NCBI GenBank assembly: GCA_036491755.1
Contig: DASXBJ010000023.1
Coordinates: forward strand, 1 to 30,986
Source: DASXBJ01 sp036491755
GTDB lineage: Bacteria; Chloroflexota; Dormibacteria; Dormibacterales; Dormibacteraceae
Direction: 5' to 3'
Length of the DNA stretch: 30,986 nucleotides
The position numbers were made by a program, and so were the translations under genes. How positions within the stretch are numbered: position 1 is the stretch's first letter; each line of letters starts with the position of its first letter. Shown here in pieces: positions 1 through 7,846 of this stretch. Below the pieces are notes generated by a model. The model had not been told where the DNA came from, did no database searches, and saw only the letters and a list, made by a program, of their open reading frames with translations.

Positions 1-999
1 GATGTCGATGCCGACAAACTCGCGGCCGAGCTCGCGCATGAACGGCAGCTTGCGATCGATGACCGCCTCGCCGAGATGCCGCACGTCGAGGTTCATGTAC
101 TTGCCGTGCGGCCCCTCGAACCCCCTCCCCGCCTCGAACTCCGTGATCATGGCGCGCGAGATGATGTCGCGCGGCCCGAGCTCCATCTTGTTCGGCACGT
201 AGCTCTTCAAAAAGCGCTCGCCCTGGTTGTTGGTCAGGTATCCGCCCTCGCCGCGCACCGCCTCGGTGATGAGGATGCCCGTGAACGGCAGCCCCGTCGG
301 ATGGAACTGCACCATCTCCATGTCCTTCAACCCGGCGCCGACGCGGTAGGCCAGCGCCATCCCGTCGCCCGTGCAGATGTTGCCGTTGGTGGTGAACGCA
401 TAGATGCGTCCGAGCCCGCCGGTGGCCAGGATCACGGCCTTGGCGGTGATCGCTTCGAACCGGCCGCTGCGCATGTCGAACGCCACGACCCCGATGCACC
501 GGCTGTCCTCGACGAGCAGCTTGGTGACGAACGCCTCGTCGTGGCGCGTGATCTGCGGGTATTGGAGCGAGGTCTGGAACACGGTGTGCAGCATGTGGAA
601 GCCCGACTTGTCGGCGGCGAAGCACGTCCGCCACGTGGTCATGCCGCCGAAAGGACGGGCCGAGATCTTGCCGTCGGGGTCGCGGCTCCACGGGCAGCCC
701 CAATGCTCCATCTGGATGATCTCGAGGGGCGCCTCCCGCACGAACGCCTCGACGACGTCCTGGTCGGCCAGGTAGTCGGATCCCTTGATGGTGTCGAACG
801 CGTGGGTCTCGAAGGAATCCTCCGGCCGCAGCACCGCCGCCGCTCCGCCCTCGGCGGACACGGTGTGGCTGCGCATCGGGTAAACCTTGGAGACCATCCC
901 CACCCGCACCCGCGGGTTGGCCTCGACCGCGGCTATCGCGGCCCTGATGCCGGCTAGGCCTCCGCCGACCACCAGGACGTCGTAGCTCTCGAACTCCAC
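1..999 (-). CDS. frdA: Fumarate reductase / succinate dehydrogenase flavoprotein subunit, 5' part (cut by window edge)
   Basis: The first 333 residues are visible, read leftwards from a GTG at 999; the rest lies outside the window. The protein oxidises succinate or reduces fumarate on the membrane side of complex II. Visible are the FAD dinucleotide fold (VVGGGLAG, residues 10-17), the RSHT motif with His45 at the position of the covalently flavinylated His, the ATGGxGR loop, TGDGMAL, QFHPTGL and RGEGGYL. The block FGGM...FAADKSGFHMLHT resembles E. coli FrdA more than SdhA (from memory of those sequences). The iron-sulfur subunit is probably the next gene, off the left edge. The GTG is preceded by TAGAAT and 7 nt, so the message is probably leaderless. 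Direction of catalysis in vivo cannot be told; L-aspartate oxidase is the main alternative and fits less well. Confidence 0.9.
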   Translation of the reverse strand, partial: MEFESYDVLVVGGGLAGIRAAIAAVEANPRVRVGMVSKVYPMRSHTVSAEGGAAAVLRPEDSFETHAFDTIKGSDYLADQDVVEAFVREAPLEIIQMEHWGCPWSRDPDGKISARPFGGMTTWRTCFAADKSGFHMLHTVFQTSLQYPQITRHDEAFVTKLLVEDSRCIGVVAFDMRSGRFEAITAKAVILATGGLGRIYAFTTNGNICTGDGMALAYRVGAGLKDMEMVQFHPTGLPFTGILITEAVRGEGGYLTNNQGERFLKSYVPNKMELGPRDIISRAMITEFEAGRGFEGPHGKYMNLDVRHLGEAVIDRKLPFMRELGREFVGIDI

Positions 1000-1006
1000 C
1001 GCACCG

Positions 1007-1012
1007 ATTCTA
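1007..1012 (-). promoter_or_regulatory. -10 element of frdA-like gene (TAGAAT)
   Basis: TAGAAT read on the minus strand ends 7 nt before the GTG start at 999, which puts the transcription start at or next to the start codon. No Shine-Dalgarno sequence is present and no convincing -35 is seen. Confidence 0.5.
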
Positions 1013-1035
1013 TTGGGACGCGAGAATTGACCGTC

Positions 1036-2103
1036 GTGACCGACCCGTTCTGGGAGCCGACCCCGGATCGCTATCCGGGCCGGCTGCCGGACAAAGCCGA
1101 CGTGCTCATCATCGGCGGAGGGATCGCCGGCGTCTCCCTCCTCCACCATCTCGAGGCCCGCCGCATCGATGCCGTCCTGCTGGAACGTGGCCACCTCGCC
1201 TCCGGGGCCAGCGGACGCAACGCCGGCTTCCTGCTCGCCGGCGTGGCCGCCAGCTACGCCGAGGCAGCGCGCACATACGGCCGCGAGAAGGCCCGCGAGG
1301 TGTGGGAGACGACCAGCGAAGACCACGACCGCATGATTGGGGCCGCGCGCGGCCAGGAGGTTGGGCACCGGCGGCTCGGCAGCGCGGTCCTTGCCTCCGG
1401 CGATGAGGAGCGCGCGCAGCTCGTCGAGTCCGAGCAGCTGCTTCGCGAGGACGGCTTCACCGCGAGATGGGACGGGCAGCGCCTGGTCAACCCGCGCGAC
1501 GGCGAGATCACCCCCACCCTGATGGTGGCCGCCCTGGCCAGGCAGGCCTCGCAGGGCGCGATCCGCGAAGGGGTGAACGTGACCGAGATTCGCGCCCGCG
1601 CTCACGACGTGGAGGTTCGTGCGGGCGAGGACTCGTGCACCGCCGGCGTGGTCATCCTCGCCACCAACGCGTACACGGCGGAGCTGGTGCCGAGCGTCAA
1701 GATCCAACCGACGCGCGCGCAGATGCTCGCCACGGCGCCCCCGTCGCGGATCGTGTCCGACATGCCCACCTACTCACACTTCGGCTACCGCTACTGGAGG
1801 CAGCTGGCGACAGGCGAGTTCCTCATCGGCGGCTGGCGGGACACCTCGATGGAATCAGAGCTCACGACAGAGGCCGAGCCCACCGACGACATCCAGCATC
1901 ACATGGACGAGGCGCTGCCCGGCCTGGGCGTGACCACGAAGGTGACGCACCGCTGGGCGGGCATCATGGGATTCACGGAATCGGGACTGCCGCTGAGCGG
2001 CCAGGTGAGCGGATTGCCCAACGTCCTCATCTGCGCGGGCTTCAACGGGCACGGCATGGGGTTCGCCTTCATGACGGCGAAGAAGGTCGCCGAGTCGATC
2101 TAG
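1036..2103 (+). CDS. DAO-family FAD-dependent amine/amino-acid oxidoreductase
   Basis: A flavoprotein of about 355 residues in the D-amino-acid oxidase / glycine oxidase / gamma-glutamylputrescine oxidase (PuuB-like) superfamily, oxidising an amine or amino acid C-N bond with FAD. Evidence is the N-terminal Rossmann motif ADVLIIGGGIAGVSLLHHL, an acidic residue at the end of strand 2 (LLERG), the ASGRNAGF loop typical of this family, and a C-terminal GFNGHGMGFA segment that closes the FAD site. I chose GTG at 1036 because GAGAAT lies 8 nt upstream; an in-frame TTG at 1027 would add three residues. The gene diverges from the FrdA-like gene and converges on the dipeptidase, sharing a CTAG stop overlap. 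The substrate cannot be read from sequence. Confidence 0.85.
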   Translation: MTDPFWEPTPDRYPGRLPDKADVLIIGGGIAGVSLLHHLEARRIDAVLLERGHLASGASGRNAGFLLAGVAASYAEAARTYGREKAREVWETTSEDHDRMIGAARGQEVGHRRLGSAVLASGDEERAQLVESEQLLREDGFTARWDGQRLVNPRDGEITPTLMVAALARQASQGAIREGVNVTEIRARAHDVEVRAGEDSCTAGVVILATNAYTAELVPSVKIQPTRAQMLATAPPSRIVSDMPTYSHFGYRYWRQLATGEFLIGGWRDTSMESELTTEAEPTDDIQHHMDEALPGLGVTTKVTHRWAGIMGFTESGLPLSGQVSGLPNVLICAGFNGHGMGFAFMTAKKVAESI

Positions 2104-3074
2104 GCGGAGGGCTGCTCGGGCAGGCTGCGGGCCAGAAAGTCCAGCCAGTTGCCGCCCATGATCCCGTCCACCTGGGCCCGGCTGAAGTGGCTGCGCAGGA
2201 GCACCGGCAGCTCTTTCAACCTGGACAGGTCGTCAATCGGCGCGTGGCGCGCGTCGAACCCGCCGTCCGCGTCGGTCCCGATGCCCACGTGCTCAGGGCC
2301 GCCGGCCGAACGCGCGTGGTGGACGATGTGCTTGACCACATCCGCCAGCGTCGAGCGACCGGAGCGGCGCAGGTGCTGCTGGTAGAAGCTCACCCCGACC
2401 ACGCCGCCGCGCCGGCCAAGCTCGGCGACCGTCTCATCGCTCACCTGCCGATCGCCGCGGACCAGCGCGCGCGCGTTGCTGTGCGAGGCCATGACCGGCC
2501 CGCGCCACAGGTCGAACGCATCCTCCACCGACTCCTGCGCCATGTGGCTCAGATCGAGGATCACGCGCTTGCGCGCCATCGCCTTCAGGAGCTGCCGGCC
2601 GAGGTCGGTGACGGGGCCCGGCGCGCCGGTGCCGCCGCTGTACCGTGTCCCGCCCCAGGCGGGGCCGATGATGCGCACGCCCATGTCAGTCCACGCGCCC
2701 AGCTGCGCCGGCGTCTCCACCGGGTCCGCGCCCTCCATCAGCAGCACGGCCGCGAGCTGCCCCTTCCGCCAACCTCGCACATATGAAGCCAGCTCGGACC
2801 TGGTGCGAATGAGAGGCAGGCCGCAGGACCGGTAGTAGTTGACCTGCGCGACGGCCATGATGTGCGCCTCGTGCGCGTTCTCGTAAACGAAGCGCGTGCG
2901 CATGGAGCGGCCCGCCCGAGCGGGCGCCGTGTAGAGGGTGGCGAACACGAGACCGATCCCCGCCGCGACCAGCGACTGCCGGCTGACGAGGTAGCCCGGA
3001 GCCGGCGCGGCGAGGAAGCCACGACCGTGGGCCGTCGCGTTCCACGCGATGTCGAGGTGGGCGTCGACGATCAC
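2100..3074 (-). CDS. Membrane dipeptidase, peptidase family M19
   Basis: A zinc amidohydrolase-fold dipeptidase of 324 residues (renal dipeptidase / AC-PyrP family), cleaving dipeptides, possibly with D-residues or beta-lactam-like bonds. Metal-site motifs are visible in order: DAHLD near the N-terminus (HxD), the bridging Glu in LLMEGADP, SHSNARAL and HVGIGTDADGGF (the family's GSDFDG region, here GTDADG). A GTG start at 3074 with a strong Shine-Dalgarno sequence (GGGGAGGGG, 5 nt spacing) is preferred over the longer open frame, whose extra N-terminus would cross the divergent MarR promoter. No signal peptide is obvious from this start, so it is probably cytoplasmic. The stop overlaps the convergent oxidoreductase stop within CTAG. 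Confidence 0.87.
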   Translation of the reverse strand: MIVDAHLDIAWNATAHGRGFLAAPAPGYLVSRQSLVAAGIGLVFATLYTAPARAGRSMRTRFVYENAHEAHIMAVAQVNYYRSCGLPLIRTRSELASYVRGWRKGQLAAVLLMEGADPVETPAQLGAWTDMGVRIIGPAWGGTRYSGGTGAPGPVTDLGRQLLKAMARKRVILDLSHMAQESVEDAFDLWRGPVMASHSNARALVRGDRQVSDETVAELGRRGGVVGVSFYQQHLRRSGRSTLADVVKHIVHHARSAGGPEHVGIGTDADGGFDARHAPIDDLSRLKELPVLLRSHFSRAQVDGIMGGNWLDFLARSLPEQPSA

Positions 3075-3129
3075 CGGCGCCCCTCCCCGGCCAGGTTCCT
3101 GCCGGCTGACTGCATTTCGACAGAATAAC

Positions 3130-3168
3130 TTGGGACCTAGAGCTGTATGTAGTGATAATGAACTCATT
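3130..3168 (+). promoter_or_regulatory. Promoter and putative MarR operator
   Basis: TTGGGA (3130-3135), an 18-nt spacer and GATAAT (3154-3159) form the best sigma-70-like promoter in the window. Directly on the -10 and start region sits the inverted repeat AATGA-AC-TCATT (3157-3168), flanked by AGTGA (3151-3155) and TCACT (3167-3171 vicinity). The octamer ATGAACTC also recurs as a direct repeat 15 nt apart. This is the expected place for an autorepressing MarR protein. Confidence 0.55.
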
Positions 3169-3172
3169 CACT

Positions 3173-3727
3173 ATGAACTCCCCTGAGCTCAGGCCGGCCG
3201 GCGCCGAGAAGAGCCGGATGGAGCTCGCCAGGGACCCGGACGGGCGCCTGTACAGCCCGCAGCTGCGCGAGATGTTCGGCTCCCTGAACGTCGAGATGAG
3301 CGCCGTCGAGGCGCTGTCGGCGCTGCGCCTAGCCTCCAAGGCCCTCAAGCACGTGCACGAGCGCTGGGCCGAGAAGCATGACCTGAGCGAGGGCCGCCTG
3401 GGAGTCCTGTTCCGGCTCTACCGGAGCGGCGCCTGCCACCTCGGCGACCTGGCCGAGGGCCTCGACAGCACCCCCCGCAACATAACCGGCCTGGTCGATC
3501 ATCTGGAGCGCGACGGGCTGGTGGAACGTGTACCTGACACGTCGGATCGCCGCTCGGTACGCGCCCAGCTGACCGAGGCCGGCCGCGTCCGCATTGAAGC
3601 GATCTGGAAAGAAGGCCTGACCCACCAGTTCGAGGTGGTGGAAGGCATGAGCAAGGAAGACCTGGCGCAGCTACGAAGCCTGTGCCTGCAGCTGGTGAGC
3701 AACGCCAGGAAGGAGCTCGGCAAATGA
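3173..3727 (+). CDS. MarR-family transcriptional regulator
   Basis: A winged-helix repressor of about 184 residues. After roughly 45 N-terminal residues comes the MarR fold: the recognition region reads HLGDLAEGLDSTPRNITGLVDHLERDGLV and is followed by the wing with the diagnostic DTSDRRS motif. It starts the operon with the exporter, whose ATG overlaps this gene's TGA by 4 nt, so by family precedent it probably represses itself and the exporter until a toxic ligand binds. In-frame GTG 3152 and ATG 3158 are alternative starts; I prefer ATG 3173 because the best -10 would place the transcript start near 3166. Ligand unknown. Confidence 0.88.
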   Translation: MNSPELRPAGAEKSRMELARDPDGRLYSPQLREMFGSLNVEMSAVEALSALRLASKALKHVHERWAEKHDLSEGRLGVLFRLYRSGACHLGDLAEGLDSTPRNITGLVDHLERDGLVERVPDTSDRRSVRAQLTEAGRVRIEAIWKEGLTHQFEVVEGMSKEDLAQLRSLCLQLVSNARKELGK

Positions 3728-5346
3728 CCCCGACCGACAAGACAACCGCAGTAGCGGCCCCCGTACTTTCGAGAAACCGTCTCATCCTGGCCACCGCCGG
3801 GACCATGCTGGCGCTGCTCCTGGCAGCCCTCGACCAGACGATCGTCGGCACCGCCATCCCGCGCATCGTGGCCGACCTGAACGGCCTCGACCGCCTGGCC
3901 TGGGTGACCACCGCCTACCTCGTGACCTCGACCACCATGACCCCGATCGCGGGCAAGCTCGGCGACCTGTTCGGCCGCAAGCCCTTCCTGCTCATCGGGA
4001 TGATCGGCTTCGTCGTCGCCTCCGCCTTCTGCGGCCTCGCCCAGGACATGACCCAGCTGATCGTGGCCCGCGGCATCCAGGGCATCTTCGGAGGGGTGCT
4101 GTTCGCCACCGTCTTCACCGTCATCGGCGACCTGTTCTCCCCCGAGCAGCGCGCCCGGGCGCAGGGACTTTTCGGCGCCGTGTTCGGACTGTCCTCGGTC
4201 GTCGGGCCGACCGCCGGCGGATTCATCACCGACAACTGGAGCTGGAGATGGGTGTTCGAGGTGAACATTCCCGTCGGCATCCTCGCCGTCGCGGTCGTCT
4301 CGATCGGCCTTCCCTACGTGAAGTCGCAGGCGTCGTGGCGCGACATCGACTTCTGGGGCGCCGCCACACTGGCCGCCGGAGTGGTGCCGATGCTGATCGC
4401 GTTCTCGATCACCCGCGACCACTCGTGGACCTCACCCCAGGTCGTGGGCCTCCTTGCGTTCGCCGCCCTGATGCTGGCCACCTTCGTGTTCGTCGAGTCG
4501 CGTGTCGAGCACCCCATCGTGCCCCTCGAGCTGTTCAAGAACCCCACGTTCACGGTGAGCATGGTGGTCGGATTTTTGACCGCGTTCGGCATGTTCGGCT
4601 CCATCCTCTTCACGCCGCTGGTCTTCCAGGGCGTGCTCGGGATCAGCGCCACCAACTCGGGCGCCCTCATCACCCCGATGATGTTCGGCCTCATCGCCGC
4701 CAGCACGCTGACGGGTTTCCTGATGCGGCGGATCAAGTACTACCGCTTCCTCGGCACGATCGGCGTGGTCGTGATGATCGTCGGCATGTGGATGCTCTCG
4801 CAGATCACCCCGGCGAGCCCGGAGTGGCGCGTCGTGCTGGACCTGATCGTGGTCGGCCTCGGCATCGGCGTCACCTTCCCGCTTTACCTCACCGCCGTGC
4901 AGGTGGCCCTGCCGCGCCAGTACCTCGGCGTCGCCTCGAGCCAGATCCAGTTCTGGCGCAACCTCGGCGGCACCGTCGGCAGCTCGATCCTGGGCGCCGT
5001 GCTCGCGAACCGGCTGCCCGACTACCTGAAGACGAGGGTGACCGACCTTCACCTGCCTCCGCAGGTGGCCGCCAACCTGCCGAAGGGCACCAGCGCCAAC
5101 TCGATCCTCGATCCGGTCCTGATCGCCAAGCTGCCCCCCGCGTTCGTCCACGCGATCCGCCTCGCGCTGTCGGACACGCTGCACGACATCTACATCTTTG
5201 CCGGCCTGGTGCTGATCGTGGCGCTGGTCTCGACGGTCTTCCTGCGTGAGGTTTCGCTGCAGTCGGCGCCCAAGAGCTCCGGTCTCGGCGAGGGACCGCC
5301 CGTCGAGCTCGACGAGGTGCGGGAGCAGGAGGCGGTCAGCGCCTGA
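3724..5346 (+). CDS. DHA2-family multidrug efflux MFS transporter (EmrB/QacA type)
   Basis: A 540-residue proton-driven exporter with about 14 predicted membrane helices. Diagnostic motifs: LDQTIVGTAIPRI in helix 1 (DHA2 motif D1), GKLGDLFGRKP in the loop after helix 2 (motif A), RGIQGIFGG (motif B) and GPTAGGFI in helix 5 (motif C, typical of antiporters). The C-terminus (after about 515) is hydrophilic and acidic. The ATG at 3724 overlaps the MarR stop in ATGA, so the two are translationally coupled. Role inferred: export of drugs or other amphipathic toxic compounds under MarR control. Substrate unknown. Confidence 0.92.
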   Translation: MTPTDKTTAVAAPVLSRNRLILATAGTMLALLLAALDQTIVGTAIPRIVADLNGLDRLAWVTTAYLVTSTTMTPIAGKLGDLFGRKPFLLIGMIGFVVASAFCGLAQDMTQLIVARGIQGIFGGVLFATVFTVIGDLFSPEQRARAQGLFGAVFGLSSVVGPTAGGFITDNWSWRWVFEVNIPVGILAVAVVSIGLPYVKSQASWRDIDFWGAATLAAGVVPMLIAFSITRDHSWTSPQVVGLLAFAALMLATFVFVESRVEHPIVPLELFKNPTFTVSMVVGFLTAFGMFGSILFTPLVFQGVLGISATNSGALITPMMFGLIAASTLTGFLMRRIKYYRFLGTIGVVVMIVGMWMLSQITPASPEWRVVLDLIVVGLGIGVTFPLYLTAVQVALPRQYLGVASSQIQFWRNLGGTVGSSILGAVLANRLPDYLKTRVTDLHLPPQVAANLPKGTSANSILDPVLIAKLPPAFVHAIRLALSDTLHDIYIFAGLVLIVALVSTVFLREVSLQSAPKSSGLGEGPPVELDEVREQEAVSA

Positions 5347-5365
5347 CCGCCGTCCAGAATCCGCG

Positions 5366-5395
5366 TTGCCCAAATTCACGCCAACCGAGTTAAAA
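5366..5395 (+). promoter_or_regulatory. Possible promoter of zinc-ribbon gene
   Basis: In the 127-nt gap before the zinc-ribbon gene, TTGCCC is followed after about 18 nt by TTAAAAT, the only AT-rich block in the gap. A leader of about 70 nt containing a small TCCGG...CCGGA inverted repeat would result. Weak evidence; nothing else stands out in the gap. Confidence 0.35.
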
Positions 5396-5473
5396 TCGCC
5401 ACCGCAACGCTGGAGAGGTAGATCCGGTCGGAATCGTCCGGACCTCTGAGCGGGATTTGAGGGAGGCCAGACG

Positions 5474-5773
5474 GTGAGTTTCGTGGATCGGACCTTGACG
5501 TGTCGTGACTGCGGGCGCGAGTTTCTCTTTACGTCCGGCGAGCAGGAGTTCTACCAGTCTCGAGGGCTCCAGAACGAGCCGCGGCGGTGCCCGGAATGCC
5601 GGGCGACGCGGCGCACCTCCGAGGGTGGCACCGGCAATGGCAACGGGCGCGCGCGGGTGATGCACGACGTGATCTGCTCCAACTGCGGGAAGCAGACCCA
5701 GGTGCCTTTTGTCCCGACGGGAGCTCGTCCGGTGTACTGCCTGGACTGCTTCCAGACCGCCGGGCGCCGCTAG
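5474..5773 (+). CDS. Zinc-ribbon protein with CxxC-x17-CxxC domain
   Basis: A 99-residue soluble protein made of two zinc ribbons: Cys10/13 with Cys39/42, and Cys68/71 with Cys89/92, the latter matching the CxxC-x17-CxxC family of uncharacterised small proteins. The linker (about 48-60) is rich in Gly, Asn and Arg and probably flexible. GTG start at 5474 with GGGAGG about 8 nt upstream. This family is often found with cold-shock-type nucleic-acid-binding genes elsewhere, but no such neighbour is here. Likely a nucleic-acid or protein binder; no function can be assigned. It converges on the cyclase gene across a hairpin. Confidence 0.85.
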   Translation: MSFVDRTLTCRDCGREFLFTSGEQEFYQSRGLQNEPRRCPECRATRRTSEGGTGNGNGRARVMHDVICSNCGKQTQVPFVPTGARPVYCLDCFQTAGRR

Positions 5774-5786
5774 AGACACCCCCACC

Positions 5787-5806
5787 GCCTGAGCGGGGGC
5801 TCAGGC
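5787..5806. terminator. Perfect hairpin between convergent genes, candidate bidirectional terminator
   Basis: GCCTGAGC, GGGG loop, GCTCAGGC: a perfect 8-bp GC-rich stem lying 14 nt after the zinc-ribbon stop and overlapping the cyclase stop codon. No T-tract follows on either strand, so it is not a classical intrinsic terminator, but its position between converging genes suits transcription termination or 3'-end protection. Confidence 0.45.
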
Positions 5807-6589
5807 GATCGCGATCGGCCGGACAGGCGACCCCGTGGCGCCGCGCATCTTCAGCGGCAGGCACACGAACGCGAACTCATGCACGCCCGCGCCCGCCAGC
5901 TCCTCGAGATTGAGGTTCTCGATGATGGGAATTCCGGCGCGAACCAGGAGCAATACGTGGCCGGGCAGCGTGACGCCCAGCTCCGGGTCCATCTGCCCCA
6001 TCAGGTCCCACGCGAGGTTGTCCGCGCCCACCGCCATCACCTTCCTGGCGATGAGCCACCTCGAGCCTGCGGCGCTGACGCCCGGCGCCCGCAGGTATTC
6101 CTCGGGGTCCGACCAGAGCGCGCCCCAGCCGGTGCGCACGAGCGCCACGTCACCCTCGCGCACCTCCACGTGGGCTCGGCTCGCGGCCCGCTCCAGGTCG
6201 TCGGCGCTGATCGAGTACTCGGGGGTCAGCTTGCGCTCGGCAGCCACGTCCAGCAGCACTCCGCGCCCGAGCAGCGGAGCCATCGTCTCCACGCCGAGCA
6301 CCTTGAAGCCGGTGGAGGTCTGGATCCCCTCGTCGACGTGGATGCCGCCGTGCAGCGTCAGGTTCTCGGCCTGGTGGGAGAGCGCATCGATGTGCGTGCC
6401 GGAATGCTCGGGCATCACCACGACGCCTGAGGCGCCGGTGCGAGGTTCGGGCGCTCCACGTGCGTGATGGCGATGCAGGAAATAGTTGAAGCCGGGCAGG
6501 TGGGCGGGGTGGGATGGCGCGCCCGCATAACGCAACTGCTCGAGGTCGAAGACGCGCGCCGAGCTGAGGGCTTCGATGAGGCCCGCCAT
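5801..6589 (-). CDS. Cyclase family protein (kynurenine formamidase-like metal hydrolase)
   Basis: A 262-residue metal-dependent hydrolase of the cyclase / arylformamidase superfamily (PF04199). The signature HSGTHIDALSH carries the metal-binding His/Asp/His residues (HxGTHxDxxxH), and the later VGADNLAWDL and HVLLLVRAGIPIIENLNLEEL segments are also typical. Members hydrolyse N-formylkynurenine, cyclic amides or isatin; the substrate here is open, and no tryptophan-degradation genes are near. ATG start at 6589, 13 nt after the IF-1 stop, so it probably belongs to the same transcript. Confidence 0.85.
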   Translation of the reverse strand: MAGLIEALSSARVFDLEQLRYAGAPSHPAHLPGFNYFLHRHHARGAPEPRTGASGVVVMPEHSGTHIDALSHQAENLTLHGGIHVDEGIQTSTGFKVLGVETMAPLLGRGVLLDVAAERKLTPEYSISADDLERAASRAHVEVREGDVALVRTGWGALWSDPEEYLRAPGVSAAGSRWLIARKVMAVGADNLAWDLMGQMDPELGVTLPGHVLLLVRAGIPIIENLNLEELAGAGVHEFAFVCLPLKMRGATGSPVRPIAIA

Positions 6590-6602
6590 CGGGGTTGGTG
6601 AC

Positions 6603-6896
6603 TTACTCGCGGTAGCGGTAGACGATGCGCCCGCGGGTCAGGTCGTAGGGCGAGAGCTCGACGCGGATGCGGTCACCTGGCGTTATTCTGATGAAGTAAC
6701 GGCGCATCCTGCCCGCCGCGTAGGCGATGAGCTTGTGGCCACCTTCGATCTCGACCTCGAACATCGCGTTTGGCAGAGCCTGGGCGACCACGGCGTCCAT
6801 CACGACCGCGGCTTCTTTCTGGCCGCCGTCGTCCTTCTCCGCTTTGGCTTTGGGCGGCCGCCGCGGACCTCTGCGCTGACTCTTGAACTTTCCCAA
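6603..6896 (-). CDS. infA: Translation initiation factor IF-1 with basic N-terminal extension
   Basis: The OB-fold protein that occupies the ribosomal A site during initiation. The block from AVVAQALPNAMF through GRMRRYFIRITPGDRIRVELSPYDLTRGRIVYRY is unmistakable IF-1. From a TTG at 6896 the protein has 97 residues, about 25-28 more than usual; the extra N-terminus is rich in Lys, Arg, Pro and Gln. Internal GTG/ATG codons near 6801-6806 would give a protein shorter than the usual 72 residues, and the TTG lies only 12 nt after the DUF1028 stop, which favours the long form. The gene sits away from the usual ribosomal-protein operon. Confidence 0.93.
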   Translation of the reverse strand: MGKFKSQRRGPRRPPKAKAEKDDGGQKEAAVVMDAVVAQALPNAMFEVEIEGGHKLIAYAAGRMRRYFIRITPGDRIRVELSPYDLTRGRIVYRYRE

Positions 6897-6908
6897 GACT
6901 CGTGAAGT

Positions 6909-7823
6909 CTAGAGGCGACCGGCGCTCGCCGCGAGGCGCGCCTGGATCGAGCGCGCTGTTGCAGCGGACAGGCGGTCCACCACGACGAGCCGATTCAAGG
7001 TCTCCAGCCACCGCTGATCCTTGTGGACCGCCTCCATCATCAGCGCGCATCCGCCGTCGAGGTCGCCTCCTTCGGCCATCCCGAGGCCGGCCCAGAACTT
7101 GAGCTCGACCATCTCGGGGGCGAGACGCAATCCTTCGGCTCTCTTGCGCTCGGCGGCCTCCTTGTCGCCGGCCTCACCCAGGCGGTCCGCGTCGGCCTCG
7201 GTCATGTACGCGCGTTTGATGCGCAGCAGGCGGCGCAGCTCGGGGAGCGGTTCGGCCGCGTCCTCGACCCGCAGGTCGATGACCCGATCCTCCCAGGAGC
7301 GGCCACTCGATTTTCCGGACACGACCAGCATCGCCGCGGACTGCTTGCCGCGGATGTCGCCGCCCTCCGCCTCCGCCGCCTCGAGGGCGGCCATCATGCG
7401 CTCCGCGAGCGGAGCGCGGGTCGAGGTGTAAGCGGCGGCCATCGCGTCCCACACGGTGTCCTTCTCCATCAGGTTGGCCTGGCAGCTGAAGCCGTCGCCG
7501 ATCCGGTGGCCGGCCGCGGGTATGCACTTCGCGCCGGTGTGCGCGGCGACGCCGCCGGCCGCGTCGACGATCGCGACCTGCCGGTTCTCCGCGCCGGGGT
7601 CGCCCGCGAGCAGGGCCTTGAGGGTTTGCTCGGCGCTGTAGCCGGCCTGCATCAGGTCCACTCCGAGCGGGCCGAAGCTCACGTTGACCTGCGATTGCGT
7701 GGCCACCGCTCCGACGCCAGAGCGCGCCCAGGGCACGACAGGCCCGACCTGGAAGTAGTGCGATTGCACGGCGATGCCGAACTCTCCGGTCTGCTGATCG
7801 CGCGCCACTATCGAGTAGGTCAT
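6909..7823 (-). CDS. DUF1028 family protein
   Basis: A 304-residue protein of the DUF1028 family, which has an Ntn-hydrolase-like fold. The start MTYSIVARD..GEFGIAVQSHYFQVG, then GVGAVATQSQVNVSFGPLG and GAKCIPAAGHRIGDGFSCQANLM are typical. The C-terminal third (after about 210) is charged and helical, with a TPR-like look (WAGLGMAEGGDLDGGC). Enzymatic activity is not established for the family. ATG at 7823, preceded by a TACGAT -10 that overlaps the -10 of the divergent gene; it is probably the first gene of the DUF1028 / IF-1 / cyclase transcript. Confidence 0.87.
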   Translation of the reverse strand: MTYSIVARDQQTGEFGIAVQSHYFQVGPVVPWARSGVGAVATQSQVNVSFGPLGVDLMQAGYSAEQTLKALLAGDPGAENRQVAIVDAAGGVAAHTGAKCIPAAGHRIGDGFSCQANLMEKDTVWDAMAAAYTSTRAPLAERMMAALEAAEAEGGDIRGKQSAAMLVVSGKSSGRSWEDRVIDLRVEDAAEPLPELRRLLRIKRAYMTEADADRLGEAGDKEAAERKRAEGLRLAPEMVELKFWAGLGMAEGGDLDGGCALMMEAVHKDQRWLETLNRLVVVDRLSAATARSIQARLAASAGRL

Positions 7824-7832
7824 CGGCCCCGG

Positions 7833-7839
7833 TATCGTA
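7833..7839. promoter_or_regulatory. Overlapping divergent -10 elements
   Basis: TATCGT on the plus strand (7833-7838) and TACGAT on the minus strand (7839-7834) occupy the same bases in a 23-nt gap between divergent genes. The plus-strand hexamer ends 8 nt before ATG 7847 and the minus-strand one 10 nt before ATG 7823. Each matches the -10 consensus at four of six positions, so support is modest. Confidence 0.4.
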
Positions 7840-7846
7840 CGTCGAG

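Noticed and set aside
1467..2786. Plus-strand open frame spanning the oxidoreductase/dipeptidase junction
   Set aside because: It runs out of frame through the oxidoreductase and antisense through the dipeptidase; repetitive Arg/Gly/His composition.
5787..5806. Hairpin as a riboswitch or small RNA
   Set aside because: It lies between two stop codons, is short and has no conserved riboswitch features; a terminator role is simpler.
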